From assembly GCA_019095985.1 (NCBI GenBank), contig CM032662.1:21375621-21439620 (forward strand): a stretch of DNA of 64,000 nucleotides, in the 5' to 3' direction. How positions within the stretch are numbered: the stretch's first letter is position 1; every line of letters begins with the position of its first letter. The DNA comes from Streblospio benedicti. Taxonomy: Eukaryota; Annelida; Polychaeta; Spionida; Spionidae. The notes below the pieces were generated by a model that was not told where the DNA came from, ran no database searches, and worked only from the letters and a program-made list of their open reading frames with translations. Made by a program: the position numbers and the translations under genes. This document shows positions 37,534 to 54,679 of the stretch, piece after piece.

Positions 37534-38813
37534 AATAAAGCGCCATAACATAGAGTTCTTTTTTTAAATCCTCGTGAATTGCGATGTGATTTGAGATATG
37601 TGTGTCATGATTTTATGTGATGTTTATTTTGTAATTAACCCCCACCCCCGACTTCTCTAGTCTTGTGCCTGTTTTGTGATTTACTAACCATTTTTGCCTT
37701 AAACGGTTATACATTCCTTGCAAACTTGTAAATGTACATTATTCAGCCCGATTTTGAAAAATTGTTTTATTGTTAGTTTATTTTCTGACGTTGCCATGGA
37801 ATATTGCGCCTCCCCATCTCCACGTACACATTCAAACAAGTGTCAGGTAAAGAGCCTCTCTTTCAAAGGTGCCGTATTGTATTTACATAAAATATGAGCG
37901 AGGAATGAGTATGCAGGAGTGTTGTAATTTTTTTATCGAAACGTTCAGTCTAGTAGGCCCTACAGCATTTTTTTATTTTACTGCAAAATCTATCATAAAA
38001 ATAATAGATGAAACTTTACTATTTTAATGTAGACACTTGCCAAAATCTGCGTGATTCCGCTCCCCCCCCCCCGAATTTTTTTAATGTGTGTGTGAATTGT
38101 CTTTTTAATAACGTGATACGGACTGATTGATTATGTAAGATGCAACATATTTTATTATTTCAATTACAAATCAAAATGATTATTATTTCATGTTTAATAT
38201 ATGTTGCATTATTTATTTATTATCATTTCTGAATGATTGTACACTTGTCCCTTAAGGGATACTCTGATTATTGAATAAAATCTTTGAAAATCTTTGAAAT
38301 CTTTTACGGACTTGCGATTCTTCTGCGGAACCCTCTACAGCGATGGCCCTTTAATCGGCATAGTCAATACATTTTAGTACTTCCGGTTGCAGATTTGGCA
38401 TATTTTTCTATCTAAAAAGATTCTAAATTTTATACTATTGGTGAGTTCTTCGTCTATCTTAGTAACAATTATAGAAATATATTAAAGCTGTTACAATTAT
38501 TATCATGTTTAGATATTTATAGATGTGAGTAATAGTACACTTTTTCGGATAAATATGTGATAGGAAATGAAATTGCTCTATTTTCGCCCACTATTGCCAC
38601 AAGCTGAATTCATTTAGGTTACATATATTTACTCAAAAAATATGTATATTCCATGTGCTAGTAACAGCTAGCATTACCCTCAGTTCAACAGTTAAGGTAT
38701 TGCCGTCATTATCGCTCATTAGCTCATAGCCACGATTGGTTTAATCAGCATAAACTACAGAAAAAATCACTGCATATGCACAGTAGCAACAAAGTGATGA
38801 AATCCAGATCGTG
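37534..38813 (+). repeat. long direct repeat, copy A
   Basis: It runs from AATAAAGCGCCATAACATAG to GATGAAATCCAGATCG and matches copy B (40262-41401) almost base for base over most of its length. It has an extra segment at about 38055-38310, with a C-run and an AATAAAATCTTTGAA-type tail, that copy B lacks. It includes a second copy of the ACTTCCGG motif (38379-38386) and of the donor-like ATTG|GTGAGT (38440/38441) found before SRP54. Confidence 0.85.
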
Positions 38814-38984
38814 GAGATCTTCTTCTTCTTCTTCTTCTCTTCTATAAAAATACAGTCTCGTAAGTTTTGGCAATTACGACTGGCGCATGGTCTTGGTTAG
38901 ATGTTAGTTGAGTAAAATGTTAGTAAGAATAAGGAAAGAGAGAAAAGGCAGGAGAGATGAATGGCAGGTAAAAGATAAAAGCGG

Positions 38985-39870
38985 GTTAAAACAGATAGAA
39001 TTTCTTCAATGCTTGGTCAAGGTGTACATCGGCAAGCTTCACTTTGAAGTCTTCCAGGCTACTGGCCTGCAACAGTTTCAGGCAAGGAGTTCCAGATTTT
39101 TGATTTAAAAAGGGGGGGTTTTTTTTCCCCTTTTAAAAACCCGTTAAAAGGGGTTTTCCCCTTTTTTTAAGGGGGGGGTTTGGGGGGGAAAAAAAAAAAG
39201 GGGAAAAAAAAAATTTTTAAAAAAAAAAAAAAAAGGGGGGGTTTTTAAAAGGGGTTTTTTTTTTCCCCCCTTTTTTTTTTTGGGGGGGGGCCTTTTTTTG
39301 GGGGAAAAAGGGGTTAAAAAAAGAAATTTTTTTTAAAATTTTTTTTTTTTTTAAAAAAACCGGGTTTTTTTTTTCCCCCGGGGGGGCCAAAAAATTTTTC
39401 CCCTTTTTTTGGGGTTTTGGCCCCAATTTTTTAAAAAATGGGCCTTTTTCCCCAAAAAAAAACCCCCCCCCCCCCCCCCCCCTGGGTTTTTTTTTTTTTT
39501 TTTTAAAAAAAAAAAATTTTTGGGGTTTTTTTTTAAAAAAGGGGGCTTTTTGGGGGGGAAAAAAAAATTTTTTTTTTTTTTTTGGAGGTTTCCCAACGAC
39601 AGGTCATTCGAGATTTCGACTCTAGGTAAGTTGCATCGGCGGTTTCAGGGTAGATCCTTTAAAGATGGTACTTGTGAGGGCGTTGATCTTTCTTTCGACT
39701 GGCGTGAAGGATGTGGCACTTTGATGGAGTTGAAGGACATCCCCCAGTCAGTCTCCCACTTGTGCAGGCATCAAGGTCCTTCTGAAGGATTTCCGCATCA
39801 CTGTCGGTATTCACATTCTGTATATGATGCTGTATAGTAATGAAAAGCGCTCCCGGTGAGGGCAAACCAG
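38985..39870 (-). mobile_element. LINE remnant interrupted by homopolymer sequence
   Basis: On the minus strand the right part (39600-39870) reads SDAEILQKDLDACTS then STPSKCHILHASRKK, a LINE reverse transcriptase thumb region. The left part (38985-39105) reads WNSLPETV then, after a frame change, ASSLEDFKVKLADVHLD, the usual LINE C terminus. What should join them is replaced by the low-quality block at 39106-39585. It lies between the two direct repeats. Confidence 0.65.
39106..39585. other. homopolymer-only block, probable assembly artefact
   Basis: About 480 bp made almost only of runs of two to twenty identical bases, with no normal dinucleotide texture. Both flanks are ordinary sequence from one LINE. 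This looks like low-quality consensus rather than real DNA. Open frames here (Lys/Phe/Pro/Gly) are meaningless. Confidence 0.9.
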
Positions 39871-40261
39871 TGTTTAATATACTGGAATGTCACTGTCTAT
39901 ATATTGGCTGATTATTGATTTATAGCAGTATCATCTATTACCAAGAAGTGGATACCTTTTTTGGACCCGATGTGTCTGGAGTTTGTGGTTATAGAATATT
40001 GATTTTAATGGCATTCAAAATAGTAATAAGAATGTGATTCACTAGTAAAATGGACCCGCTAATGGGGCACAAAATGGGCCCAAATATGGACCGTTTGGGC
40101 CCATGTGGAATAGGGTTCTTGTGGTCACCATTTCCAACCGACATGCCAAATTTGTGCATCCTAGCTCAAACGATGCGGCCTGTAGAGGGGTAACGAACCG
40201 GATGGATGGACGGACGGACGGACGCAATTAATTGGGTACAAGCCAGTGTATAAAACACTGG
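39871..40261. repeat. dispersed repeat with a (GGAC)n end
   Basis: The part at about 40045-40225 has the form of a widespread invertebrate repeat: an ATGCCAAATTTGTGCATCC core, then CTAGCTCAAACGATGCGGCC, then a GGATGGACGGACGG-type simple tract. It precedes direct repeat B. No coding sequence. Confidence 0.4.
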
Positions 40262-41401
40262 AATAAAGCGCAATAACATAGAGTTGTTTTTTTACGATCC
40301 TCGTGAATTGCGATGTGATTTGAGATATGTGTGTGATAATTTTATGTGATGTTTATGTTGTAATTTTATGTGTCGACTTCTCTAGTCTTGTGCCTGTTTT
40401 ATACTTTACTAACTTATTTTGCCACGGTTATACATTCATTGCAAACTTGTAAATGTACATTATTCAGCCCGATTTTGAAATGAATTGTTTTATTGTTAGT
40501 TTATTTTATGACGTTGCCATGGAATATTGCGCCTCAATCTCCACGTACACATTCAAACCAGTGTCAGGTAAAGAGCCTCTCTTTCAAAGGTGCCGTATTG
40601 TATTTACATAAAATATGAGCGAGGAATGAGTCTGCAGGAGTGTTGCAGTTTTTATATCTAGTAGGCCCTACAGCATTTTTTTTTTTTTTTTTTTTTAATG
40701 CAAAATTGCCAAAAATCTATTCATACAAATTTTTAATAGATGAAATTTTACTATTTTAATGTAGACACTTGCCAAAACCTGCGTGCATCCCCCCTATTTT
40801 ACTCTCAAATCAAATGATTTTTTTCATGTTTGTTGTCTAATTTAATTATCATTTCTGAATGATTGTTTATTAACGTAATGTGGGACTTGCGATTCTTCTG
40901 CGGAACCCTCTACAGCGATTGCCCTGTAATCGTTGCCCTGTAATCGGCATGGTCAATACATTTTTAGTACTTCCGGTTGCAGATTTGGCATATTTTCTAT
41001 CTAAAAGATTCTAAATTTTATACTATTGGTGAGTTCTTCGTCTATCTTAGTAACAATTATAGAAATATATTAAAGCTGTTACAATTATTATCATGTTTAG
41101 ATATTTATAGATGTGAGTAATTGTACACTTTTTCGGATAAATATGTGATAGGAAATGAAATTGCTCTATTTTCGCCCACTATTGCCACAAGCTGAATTCA
41201 TTTAGGTTACATATATTTACTCAAAAAATATGTATATTACATGTGCTAGTAACAGCTAGCATTACCCCTAGTTCAACAGTTAAGGTATTGCCGTCATTAT
41301 CGCTCATTAGCTCATAGCGACGATTGGTTTAATCAGCATAAACTACAGAAAAAATCACTGCATATGCGCAGTAGCAACAAAGTGATGAAATCCAGATCGT
41401 G
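40262..41401 (+). repeat. long direct repeat, copy B
   Basis: Matches copy A (37534-38813) from AATAAAGCGCAATAACATAG to GATGAAATCCAGATCG. It is shorter because it lacks the segment at about 38055-38310 of copy A and has a few small changes, including a repeated GCCCTGTAATCG. Its last third contains the probable SRP54 promoter and 5' noncoding exon. Confidence 0.85.
40969..41028 (+). promoter_or_regulatory. probable SRP54 core promoter and noncoding first exon
   Basis: ACTTCCGG at 40969-40976 is an ETS-type motif common at housekeeping start sites. It is followed by about 50 nt without an ATG and then by a donor-like ATTG|GTGAGT (41028/41029). The SRP54 start codon lies just inside an exon that opens with an acceptor (TTTTGCAG at 42260), so a 5' noncoding exon must lie upstream, and this is the best candidate seen. 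The same motif set is present in repeat copy A. Confidence 0.4.
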
Positions 41402-42260
41402 AGTCTAATAAGATTGTTCTAGATCTATAGGTCTTGGAATTTGTGTAGGTTCCTGTCATACATTTTGGTTTATCTTGCAGTATATCAGCTCCACGTCAAT
41501 GTTCATTGTGCATTGATCCATGCGATTGACATAAATGTTGGGTGTATACCCGGGGGTGTATATGAGGTGGTTGAATCCTGTCATTTGACTGTTGTTAGAT
41601 TCCAAATCTTTTTGTCTATGATTGTACTGTTTAATGAGGTTCATGCCATGGATAATCCAACCATGATTCCACTGGAATCCATGTTAAAAAAATTGAGGAT
41701 AATGCACAAAATAAATGTCCTTGATAGGGTGAGCTTGTGGTTAGAAGTGCCACTAGTCTGCAGAATGAGTAAATCACCTTAACATGCTTTTTTCAAAATC
41801 ATGAATAATCTACTCCCCTTGGGGGAAATCAATTAGTGAAATCCTGAATTCATTTAAATAGGCCCTAATTATTTTTTAATGTGGGGTGTGACCTAGCTGT
41901 TTAGTCTATCCAGGAAAATTACTACGAGCTGATTTTTACTTGTCAAGAATAGATGAGCGGATGAGTGTTCCATCCTGTCAGCTGACCCTGCTTATGATAT
42001 AGATGTAACTTCAGCTTTTCTTTTAAAGAAGTGTCAGTCGTACATGAAGTATGCAGTCATGTAATCATTGGTCACTATCATGAAGCTCAAATTCTGGCCA
42101 GTATTGTCTTTGTGTGACTGGCCTGGATGTGAAACGTTTTCAATGTACACATGGCCACTTTTAAATGTAGCCTACAATATTACAAACCCCAGTCAGTGGT
42201 TGTCTTGTGTCCTATACTTACTTGTTGTTATTTTAAAAACAATATTAAAATGTTTTGCAG
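41402..42260 (+). other. probable 5' UTR intron of SRP54
   Basis: AT-rich sequence without supported coding exons. A 113-codon open frame at 41441-41782 has no recognised motif. Confidence 0.4.
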
Positions 42261-42273
42261 ATATTTTGAGTGA

Positions 42274-46895
<4,622 letters not shown>

Positions 46896-47861
46896 CGGGA
46901 TGATGCCTGTGATCATGGGGAATAGCTCTATTGTAGTGTGATATACAAGATCATGGACTAATCACATTGGACAGTATAATAATGAAATCAATAGATTATA
47001 CTTCTTTTGGACTTGGTTCTTTCTAGGCTCTGTGTTTATTAATCAACAAATATTTCTATGTCTGGTTATGCTATTTTATTTTTATTTCCTTTTCGGAAAT
47101 GGATTTCTTTGAAGAATATAGACTTCTTGTGATATTTTATTTTAGTTTTAGATTTAAGAATATAAAATAATTACGTGATGTTTTAACTAGAAATGCAATG
47201 TGGGTTATCAAACTGCAATGATTATTATAGTAATTACCATATTCAAGATTTAAGAATATATATATTGATTGAAATGGATTTGTATTAAGCTATTAAGGCT
47301 ATGCAGTATGAAACTGAAGAAGTAATCATAATAATTACCTTTATACTCCATACATTTTGTAAGATTTGTGTTATATTTATATCTTCAAAATTAATCATTT
47401 CTAGGCACTAAAAATCGAAGAGATGTGGAATAGCAGTGCCAATTGAATGTCTGATGTTTGGAAATGGATGTACTGTATTTCTTTGTAATAAAAATAAACC
47501 AATTGTATGTTTATGTATATAATACACTGGTGTTTAAATTTTCATTGAAAACAAATTTCACTTACTTTTTTTTTATTTACAAAAATATGCATATAAAAAT
47601 GTTACATTAATGATTAAGTCTCATTTCATGTTTTACATATGACCACAATCAGAAAAATATTTTGTTAAATTAAGGGGATCCAATAACTCATATGTACATA
47701 TATTTACACTATTTTTACACATAAAAGATCTCTGAAAACATCACATTTTGCATAGAATTACAGATATATACAGTTACTCTATAAAACGCTGCTCTTGATC
47801 GACAACCACGCCTACATTGCAGTCCCATTCACACTGACATTACAGTCTTTCATTTGTATCA
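46896..47861. other. convergent 3' regions of SRP54 and the Ly6 gene
   Basis: It holds the SRP54 3' UTR with AATAAA pairs at 47487-47498, and a TTTATT near 47570 that reads AATAAA on the minus strand for the Ly6 gene. The two genes end tail to tail. Confidence 0.6.
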
Positions 47862-49337
47862 TTATAATAGTTTTTGAAGAAGAAATACACTAGTCAGTCC
47901 AACAGCCAGCATGGTTACACTCGATTGTACAGATCCAGCTCCAAGCTGGAAAAAAATGTATGAATTGGACAATTAGCTGCATTAAACATTTATGATCCTG
48001 CACCTAAATTTACTAGAAAAAGCAATAAATATTTTTACGTATTCAACTAGTGCTCCTCTAGCCCTTGTCATATACTCTACATAATTCACATTGAACACAA
48101 AAAATGTCTAGCTAATTACGTTCAAAGAGATTGTATGGTTTTATATGGTTGATAAGGTGTGATGTAACTTGTATTTAAAAATTAGACAAAATAAACCTTT
48201 TTAAGGTGGATGACCACAAATATTTAGTCACAAATTTAAAGGTTTTTAAGTAGTATTTGATACATACCGTTACATAATAGTTACACAAGTCTCCAGTACA
48301 GCATTCTACGCAAGCCCAGTCACGATACCAGTCTCTCTTGCAAGCTGTCTGTGTGGAAGCCTTTCGTCTCTCACAACCCTGACGTGTATCGCAATCTTTG
48401 CTGATGTAATAAATGCGGTCTCCTCGTGGTGTCCAATATGGGGGAACTGCAGAGGTAATGAAATTCAGCAAATAGGTAGACTCAAGGAAATGAAACGTTA
48501 CTTTCAAAGTATGAGCTGATGTAAAAAATGTTGATTTTTAGGCAATGATAATTTGAATCTACATTTCATAAATCTTATGTGGTAGATTCTATGACATAGA
48601 ATATAATGGGGCCTATAATTGTGGTTATGATCAGACTTGTGATATATATATTATTTGTCCATCTAGCTATGCTCAATCTAAAAAAAAATCAGTGGCAATA
48701 AAATACAGACTTGCATAAAATGAGAATATATGTATGGGAGATCTCAATTCAGTTATGTGCAAGACATCTTTTCATAATACTTACTTCCCCACTGTATATA
48801 CGATGTGCACGCATCTTGAAACTGTTCACATTGTTTTGTAGTCTTTATACATTTGTCGCGGTTGCTGTCTTGTCGCAAACAAGCAAAGCATTCCAGTGCA
48901 GATGCTAAATACAAATAATAGCATTACTAAACGAAACATCAACAAATGAAGTACATGTAGTCATATTACAAAACTGTTATATCTTTCTTACCAATTTAAG
49001 GCGGAATTATGCTTGCAATATGCAAAGTGACATACTTTTAAAAATCAATTAGGTGTTTTTTTTACAAATATAATAATGTCAAGATTATAGCATGATTCCA
49101 GTCGGCCTAGATCTAGCTATATGGTTCTAAATAAAAAGAGAAATAATTTCTTGCAAGTAAACAGGTGAGTTATCCCCAGTATTCCCTTATTTGGTAGTTC
49201 ACATTTGGTAAGAGTCCCACTTATCGCATTCAACGTTTAATATAAGAAGGCATCTATATTAAAACTGGATATTGTAATGACTTACCAACGGAAAGAACAC
49301 TTATAAACACGATAGCACAGCAATATAACTTATCCAT
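47862..49337 (-). CDS. Ly6/uPAR (three-finger) GPI-anchored protein
   Basis: Four exons on the minus strand, 49286-49337, 48785-48904, 48268-48446 and 47862-47945, join in phase to 144 residues. Residues 1-20 are a signal peptide (MDKLYCCAIVFISVLSVASA). The mature part has twelve cysteines, begins LECFACLRQ and ends with the family hallmark CCTGDLCN (C106, C107, C112, N113). A hydrophobic end (VTMLAVGLTSVFLLQKLL) after a small-residue stretch (LGAGS) suits a GPI anchor. Proteins of this class sit on the outer cell surface and modulate channels, receptors or septate junctions; the closest named invertebrate relatives are quiver/sleepless and the boudin/crooked group, but I cannot assign an orthologue. 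Exon layout (signal, finger, fingers, anchor) is normal for the family. Confidence 0.88.
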
Positions 49338-51195
49338 TTTTGACAATATTCAGACATTCATCACACCTGTGTAAGGAAATCTGGTTGTTATTGGATCTCT
49401 AAATTTGGAGGGGCGTGGGTTTGTAACACTCCGTTATTAATCTCCGAAAATTCTATTTCCATACTGCTTGAAGAATAATTAATTATCTGTATATCACATT
49501 TATCTAATATCTCATCTAAATGTCGTACATTATTATCCTGTATACTACTTAAGTTACTTATACAAAGAGGCATCACCCGCCGACATGAAAATGGACTCTA
49601 CCAATATTACAGGTACAAAGACTCCATATTTGAGAACATGACATTGCCGTGCCAGACTAAACCAACGGAACTTTCCTTTATAGCTTTTTTGCGCTAATAT
49701 AATGAACTCTTAGCCAATACTTGTAGACCCACACTCGTAACTTTCTTCTGACAATATGGATTAAAGTTTTTGAAAAATAGTTTGATGATAAAAATGTGCA
49801 TGTTGCTTTACGCAATATACTTTTTACAAATTAATTTTCATTAGAGGCATTAGCGCAGAACTTCATACTATATTTAATAGCAAAAGATTATTCATATAAA
49901 AGTCCTAAAATATTTACGTACTTTCTCATCTGTAATTTCCGCAGATATCACATATTGTTAATTAAAAACAGGGTCAATAGTCTGCCGTTCGAGATCCTAC
50001 GCAAAAATAATTATTGTGGAAACAGTTCGAAACTCTAAAATCCCATCTACACGGCGGCCTATATGTGATTTGCCTATTTTCAAATCAATAGTAATATTAT
50101 TTATATGAGTCATTGGGCGAAGACATTATTAAATAAGATTAATTTTACTTGCTGTTTTCCTGGTGAGAACTTGTAGATCTACTTATCCTGCAAATACACG
50201 CGCCCCGCCGTTAGTTACGTCATTTTTCATTAATTTTCTTCAGCTTTGGTGGGTAGTCATGGCTATTGTTATGTACAGCAATGGACTGTTCGGTTCAGAC
50301 AATAAATTGTTGTTTGACTGCTTGGGAGTCTTTGCAAGACGTTCTCGACCTTCAAGACTGTTCGAACACAGGCAACTCTACAACCCGTGCCAGGGGACAA
50401 TCAAATATATCATCCAATGCAACTGCATCTTTTGAAGATTAGAATTCATGGCATTGCAAGAATACGTGTTGTCGTTGATAAAGATACTAGATCTAAGTCA
50501 AAATAGAATACGAGTTCATTACATATCGATCACAATCCTATACAACTGTCCTAACGGTGTCCTAAACTTGCTCACGTGTATATCCATTCACTTTAAACAA
50601 ATTTATATACTTATAAGGGTTTCCGTATACACGAATTCTAGTCAAGCATCCCACCACCAAGCATTAAACATTATGGTTGACCAAAACATATATCCTGCTA
50701 TTATACAATTACTATTACAATTATAGCCTGTTCATTTCGAAATTCTTTGCTAGCAATGGAAGCTCGCAGCCGAAACCCCACCCCTTACTAACCCCTAATA
50801 TGTCACTGTAAAAGATAACACTAAACGCACGCACGCACACACACACAAATAAATAAATAAATTCGATAGAATGATTAACAATACGCTGGTCTCAGGCGGA
50901 TGGTTATCCGGTAAACCCGCTTTACACATAAGCGAATTCTCACTACGAAATCACACGAATTGGTGCTTGAGCGTATTTGTTGGGACGATATTGAATTACG
51001 CAGAAAAAGATGTATGTTACGTTGAGTAGCGAAGTCTAACGAACTGTTACCTACATGTGATAATGGTCTGACACAACTAGATACATTATAACTATTTATA
51101 ACGAAAGTTAACCAAAAATTATTCGCTGAAGTTTACGTAGGCTGAATTTGCTTATAAATGTGTAAGGCAGGCTTAAACGTCCGTGTGCTTCAAAG
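49338..51195. other. intergenic sequence
   Basis: Between the starts of the Ly6 gene and the end of the forkhead gene. Open frames at 50163-50435 and 50448-50726 lack motifs. A short (CGCA)/(CACA) and (AAAT)n simple repeat lies at 50825-50865. No exon supported. Confidence 0.5.
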
Positions 51196-54020
51196 TTAGC
51201 AGCATCCCTGATATGTTGTTGTGTCTGGACTGGCTTCATTGACGAAGACATTTTGATTTTGCAGATAATCGTAGCCAGGATGATACGCTAGTCCACCACC
51301 ATAAGCATGTGCAAGGTTTCCAGATGGCGTGATCATGGTATCGGAGTGGTGTTGAGTATATGTCTGTCCTATGCATGAATTGGCCTGCACGTCGTCGCTT
51401 TGAGCACTGTATTGCCAGTTGTCAACAATCATGTCATATTTTTCTGGCATGGCATGAAGTTCGCTGGTGTGGTGTGTGCTGGGTGGCATATGCTGGTACT
51501 TCGGGCTCGTATCATAACCATCCATCCAGGTCGAATAGTTCTGTGGATCCGTCGTGACTTGGTTAAAGTACTCAGGATTGTTACTTGAATATGCTACATT
51601 CGGGTCAACTGGAGTGGGACCTTCATCCATTGACGTTCCATATGAGGCGATATTGTGGGAAACAACCCCGTGGCTAGTGGGATAAACACCCGAGTGTTCG
51701 TCTGCTGGCGGCAGCGTAGGAGCGGTCACCACGTGTGGCGAGTATTGGGACGCATCCCACGAATACCACTGATGAGTCGGTGAACCATGGTCGTTTTGCG
51801 GAGTGTAAACGGGCAGTTGTCGCTCACTGAGTTTTCCATTTTCATACACACAGACTTGGGCGTCAGAAAAGCGTGCTGTTTTGCTACTGATAGTGATACC
51901 AGCGGCTTGCTGTGTATGCACCAGATTGGCCCGAGGAAATGGGGGTAGCCCAAGATAGTCCAGAAGGTTCGTCTGGTACCGGGCATCCCTGGATGACTGC
52001 AGATTAAAGGCATTAGCGGGTACTTTGCTTAAATCGACAGTCCAGTAACACCTCTTATCGTTCTTTTCTTCAAAAATCCTTAAAAAGAAGAAAATAATTT
52101 GTAAATATTATGAATATTTATTTATTGCCATATTCAGCTTTTATGCCGCGTATTTCTAAATTTCAATCAGCAATCGTAACTCTTTGTGTTTCAGTGTTAA
52201 CAGTGATATAAAGGTTTGCATGAAAGGCATTTTAATTAATAGTGGCCGATCTATCCTCTTTATCCCAACGTCAATGTAATTTACAAACAACACGGACTTG
52301 ACTTGTACCATTTATAAACTATTCGTTTGATACGTAGGCCTAATTTCTTTTAAGATTAAGTTTGACTCACGCACCTTATGAAGCAGGCGTTGGTTGTCAG
52401 TGCGTGGCGCAGTGCAGCTTGCCAGTTTTTCTGGCCGATCTCACCGAACGCGGGGAACATGGTGCGCAGGGAGCTCGCGGTCTCTTGCACGGTCTGCTTC
52501 TGCTGCTTCGAGTGCCAGATGGAAACTGTCGGGGACAATTGTTACCCACGTGTGATTATTTTTTGCATACAAACCCTTGTCCACTCGATAGTATATGCAG
52601 TTATTAATACATTCAATGAGGTGACCAGACTTATCAAAATGGCGCGCACAACTTGCGCAACTGAGCGCACAGCCGCGACATTCGCCACGTGTGTCATGTC
52701 TAGAACTTTATATTACATCAATATATATATATAAAAAATCTAGATTCCTACTTCCCATTATAGATTAGATAAGTGCATGTGGCTATAAGGGTAAGTAATT
52801 ACAAATGCTCACGGGTAGATTAGCAGTACAAAGGGCACGGGTTATGAATACATTTACTGTTAGTAGTTAGTTCACTCATCTCAAATACAATTAATCGCAC
52901 ATATTACCAGAAGAAGGTCCCAGAATTCATGGTGATTTTTCTTTCTCAAAAAGGTACGTATACGTATGGTACATTCCCCAACTACAGGTCCACAAGTCAT
53001 CTCTATTATTATACAACATGCCGTGTACATTGGATTTATTCATATAATAGCACACATTCAAACTTGAGCAAAGAGCGGTCTACAAAATCTGCGGACAAAA
53101 AATGAGACAGACACTGTCTGCTAACGCGCTTTTCACGAATTGCATGTATGTTTTGCACTATAAAAAGATTAATACGGAAGCAATTACAAATGGTTACCTG
53201 TGAGGAGACCAACGTATGCGTAGGGCGGCTTAGCTGCATTTCTTCTGTATGGTCTTCTTTCTTCCTTTTTTGTTTCCTATTAAACAATGTTAGAGATAAT
53301 CATCTGTACTAGTATACTGCATCGTCAATATGAAGAACATATAGTTCATTGTCACTTGAACGTATTATTTATCTCACCGGTTTGTTCTATACAAGAACAT
53401 CGCTTACTCACACAAGACAACATGGCTTCTTCATTTCTGTGCACATTCCCTTTTCAAACGTATACTTATTTGTATTGCATTTGAATAGTATATAGACTTG
53501 TGCAGATTTAACCATATGTAGTTGGCATAGCATATATTATTTTAACCACCAATTACACTTTCCGATCAACAATTAAAATGGTGTGTGCAACTTAGGAAGA
53601 TGGGTTATAAACACAACAAAAATAAACCGTGTAAATTAGTAATCTGTCTTGCATTTTGCCCTTGTTTATTTTTTGTCTTTATTTTCAAACCCGATATTTT
53701 TTGCCAATCGAATAAGGCGCTGAAGAATTTTGGGGGAATAAAACTCTCCATCTTTTCTTCTTTTTTTTCCAATAACCCGTACATGCAATTATAATTGAAG
53801 ATGCCTGTAAGCTATACTAAATATACGTATACGTATATGTACTTACCGTTTTGGAAAACTTTGTATTTCTCGCACACTCCAGCCGTGTAGCATCCATGGC
53901 AATTCGTGTTAAGCTTTGCATATTACTGTTCGGTATCCAGAAATGCACATGACTGTTCGGTATACAGGAATGTTTTAAGTCTGATTTTAAAATGTAGCCC
54001 ATATTTATATCAATGGGCAT
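51196..54020 (-). CDS. divergent forkhead transcription factor, FoxH-like
   Basis: Four exons on the minus strand, 53847-54020, 53198-53276, 52375-52525 and 51196-52078, join in phase to 428 residues. The first ATG is used here; ATGs at residues 7 and 34 are alternatives. The forkhead domain spans about 74-150: KPPYAYVGLLT, then FPAFGEIGQKNWQAALRHAL, then NDKRCYWTVDLSKVP. The wing region and the following VDLSKVPANAFNLQ resemble FoxH (WxVDVSxIPxExLxxQ), where the factor partners Smads in activin/nodal signalling. In the recognition helix the usual WQNSIRH is WQAALRH, so an asparagine that often contacts DNA is alanine, while the histidine is kept. The rest (about 180-428) is Tyr/His/Pro-rich low-complexity sequence like an activation domain. 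No clear Smad motif was seen. Forkhead identity is strong; FoxH is a best guess. Confidence 0.85.
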
Positions 54021-54330
54021 TAATATTTACCCTCCCATTTGGGGATAATTAGCCAATAGCGCAACGCCGAGCCAATCGTGAAGTGGGTGGCTTCCCTGCC
54101 CAATCGCTAGTTGGCCGTACGCAGGAGAATTTTCAGTTGACACCTCTTGCTTGAAGAACAAAATGGTGCGGTTAAGAAGCAATTACCAGGTGCCCAATAT
54201 TAGGTGCGGTGTGTATCGAGGTGACACGAGTTGCTTTTTGCGCACTTAGTTTAACTGTAACCGTTGAGTGACACGAGTTGTTTCTTACGCAGTTTAGATT
54301 AACTAGTGGCATCTTTGGATTCACCTAGTG
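54021..54330. promoter_or_regulatory. probable promoter region of the forkhead gene
   Basis: Upstream of the first exon on the minus strand. CCAAT motifs in plus orientation occur at about 54052, 54072 and 54100 (GCCAATAGC, GCCAATCG, CCCAATCG). Two related stretches at about 54222-54250 and 54271-54303 repeat GACACGAGTTG and a GCGCACTTAG / CGCAGTTTAG motif. This clustering of CCAAT boxes is what makes a promoter likely. Confidence 0.35.
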
Positions 54331-54679
54331 GCGATGAACGTCTAATTATCAATAAAAACTACGTGGCTTATCAATAATTCTAATACTCAAGTTTGTTGTG
54401 TGTTTTATTAAATCTAAAATTTCGTTCTGGTATTTGGAATTCGTCCATTACACAATTTAGTCACAGAAATAGCTCGTTGAAGAAAGCAACGCCTAATACC
54501 GTAATGAAATGGTCGCACTGGAGAGGCGGACCCTTTATTGCTGTTTTCCTCTATTGTACACGTATTGAAAATATCGTATATATTATACGTAAGTGGCAGA
54601 AGATCGCATATTATGTTGAATGATCTTTCCCTACCGCTGTGTTTTTAGAAACACAGTATAAATTTCTTCTTTTTATATA

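Noticed and set aside
39217-39837. Lys/Phe/Pro/Gly-rich frames
   Set aside because: They come from the homopolymer block and have no natural codon texture; only the ordinary LINE sequence on the right is real.
37534-41401. Direct repeats read as a pair of LTRs
   Set aside because: They lack TG...CA ends and flanking duplication, and the inside is a LINE remnant with no retroviral-type genes. Segmental duplication or an assembly effect fits better.
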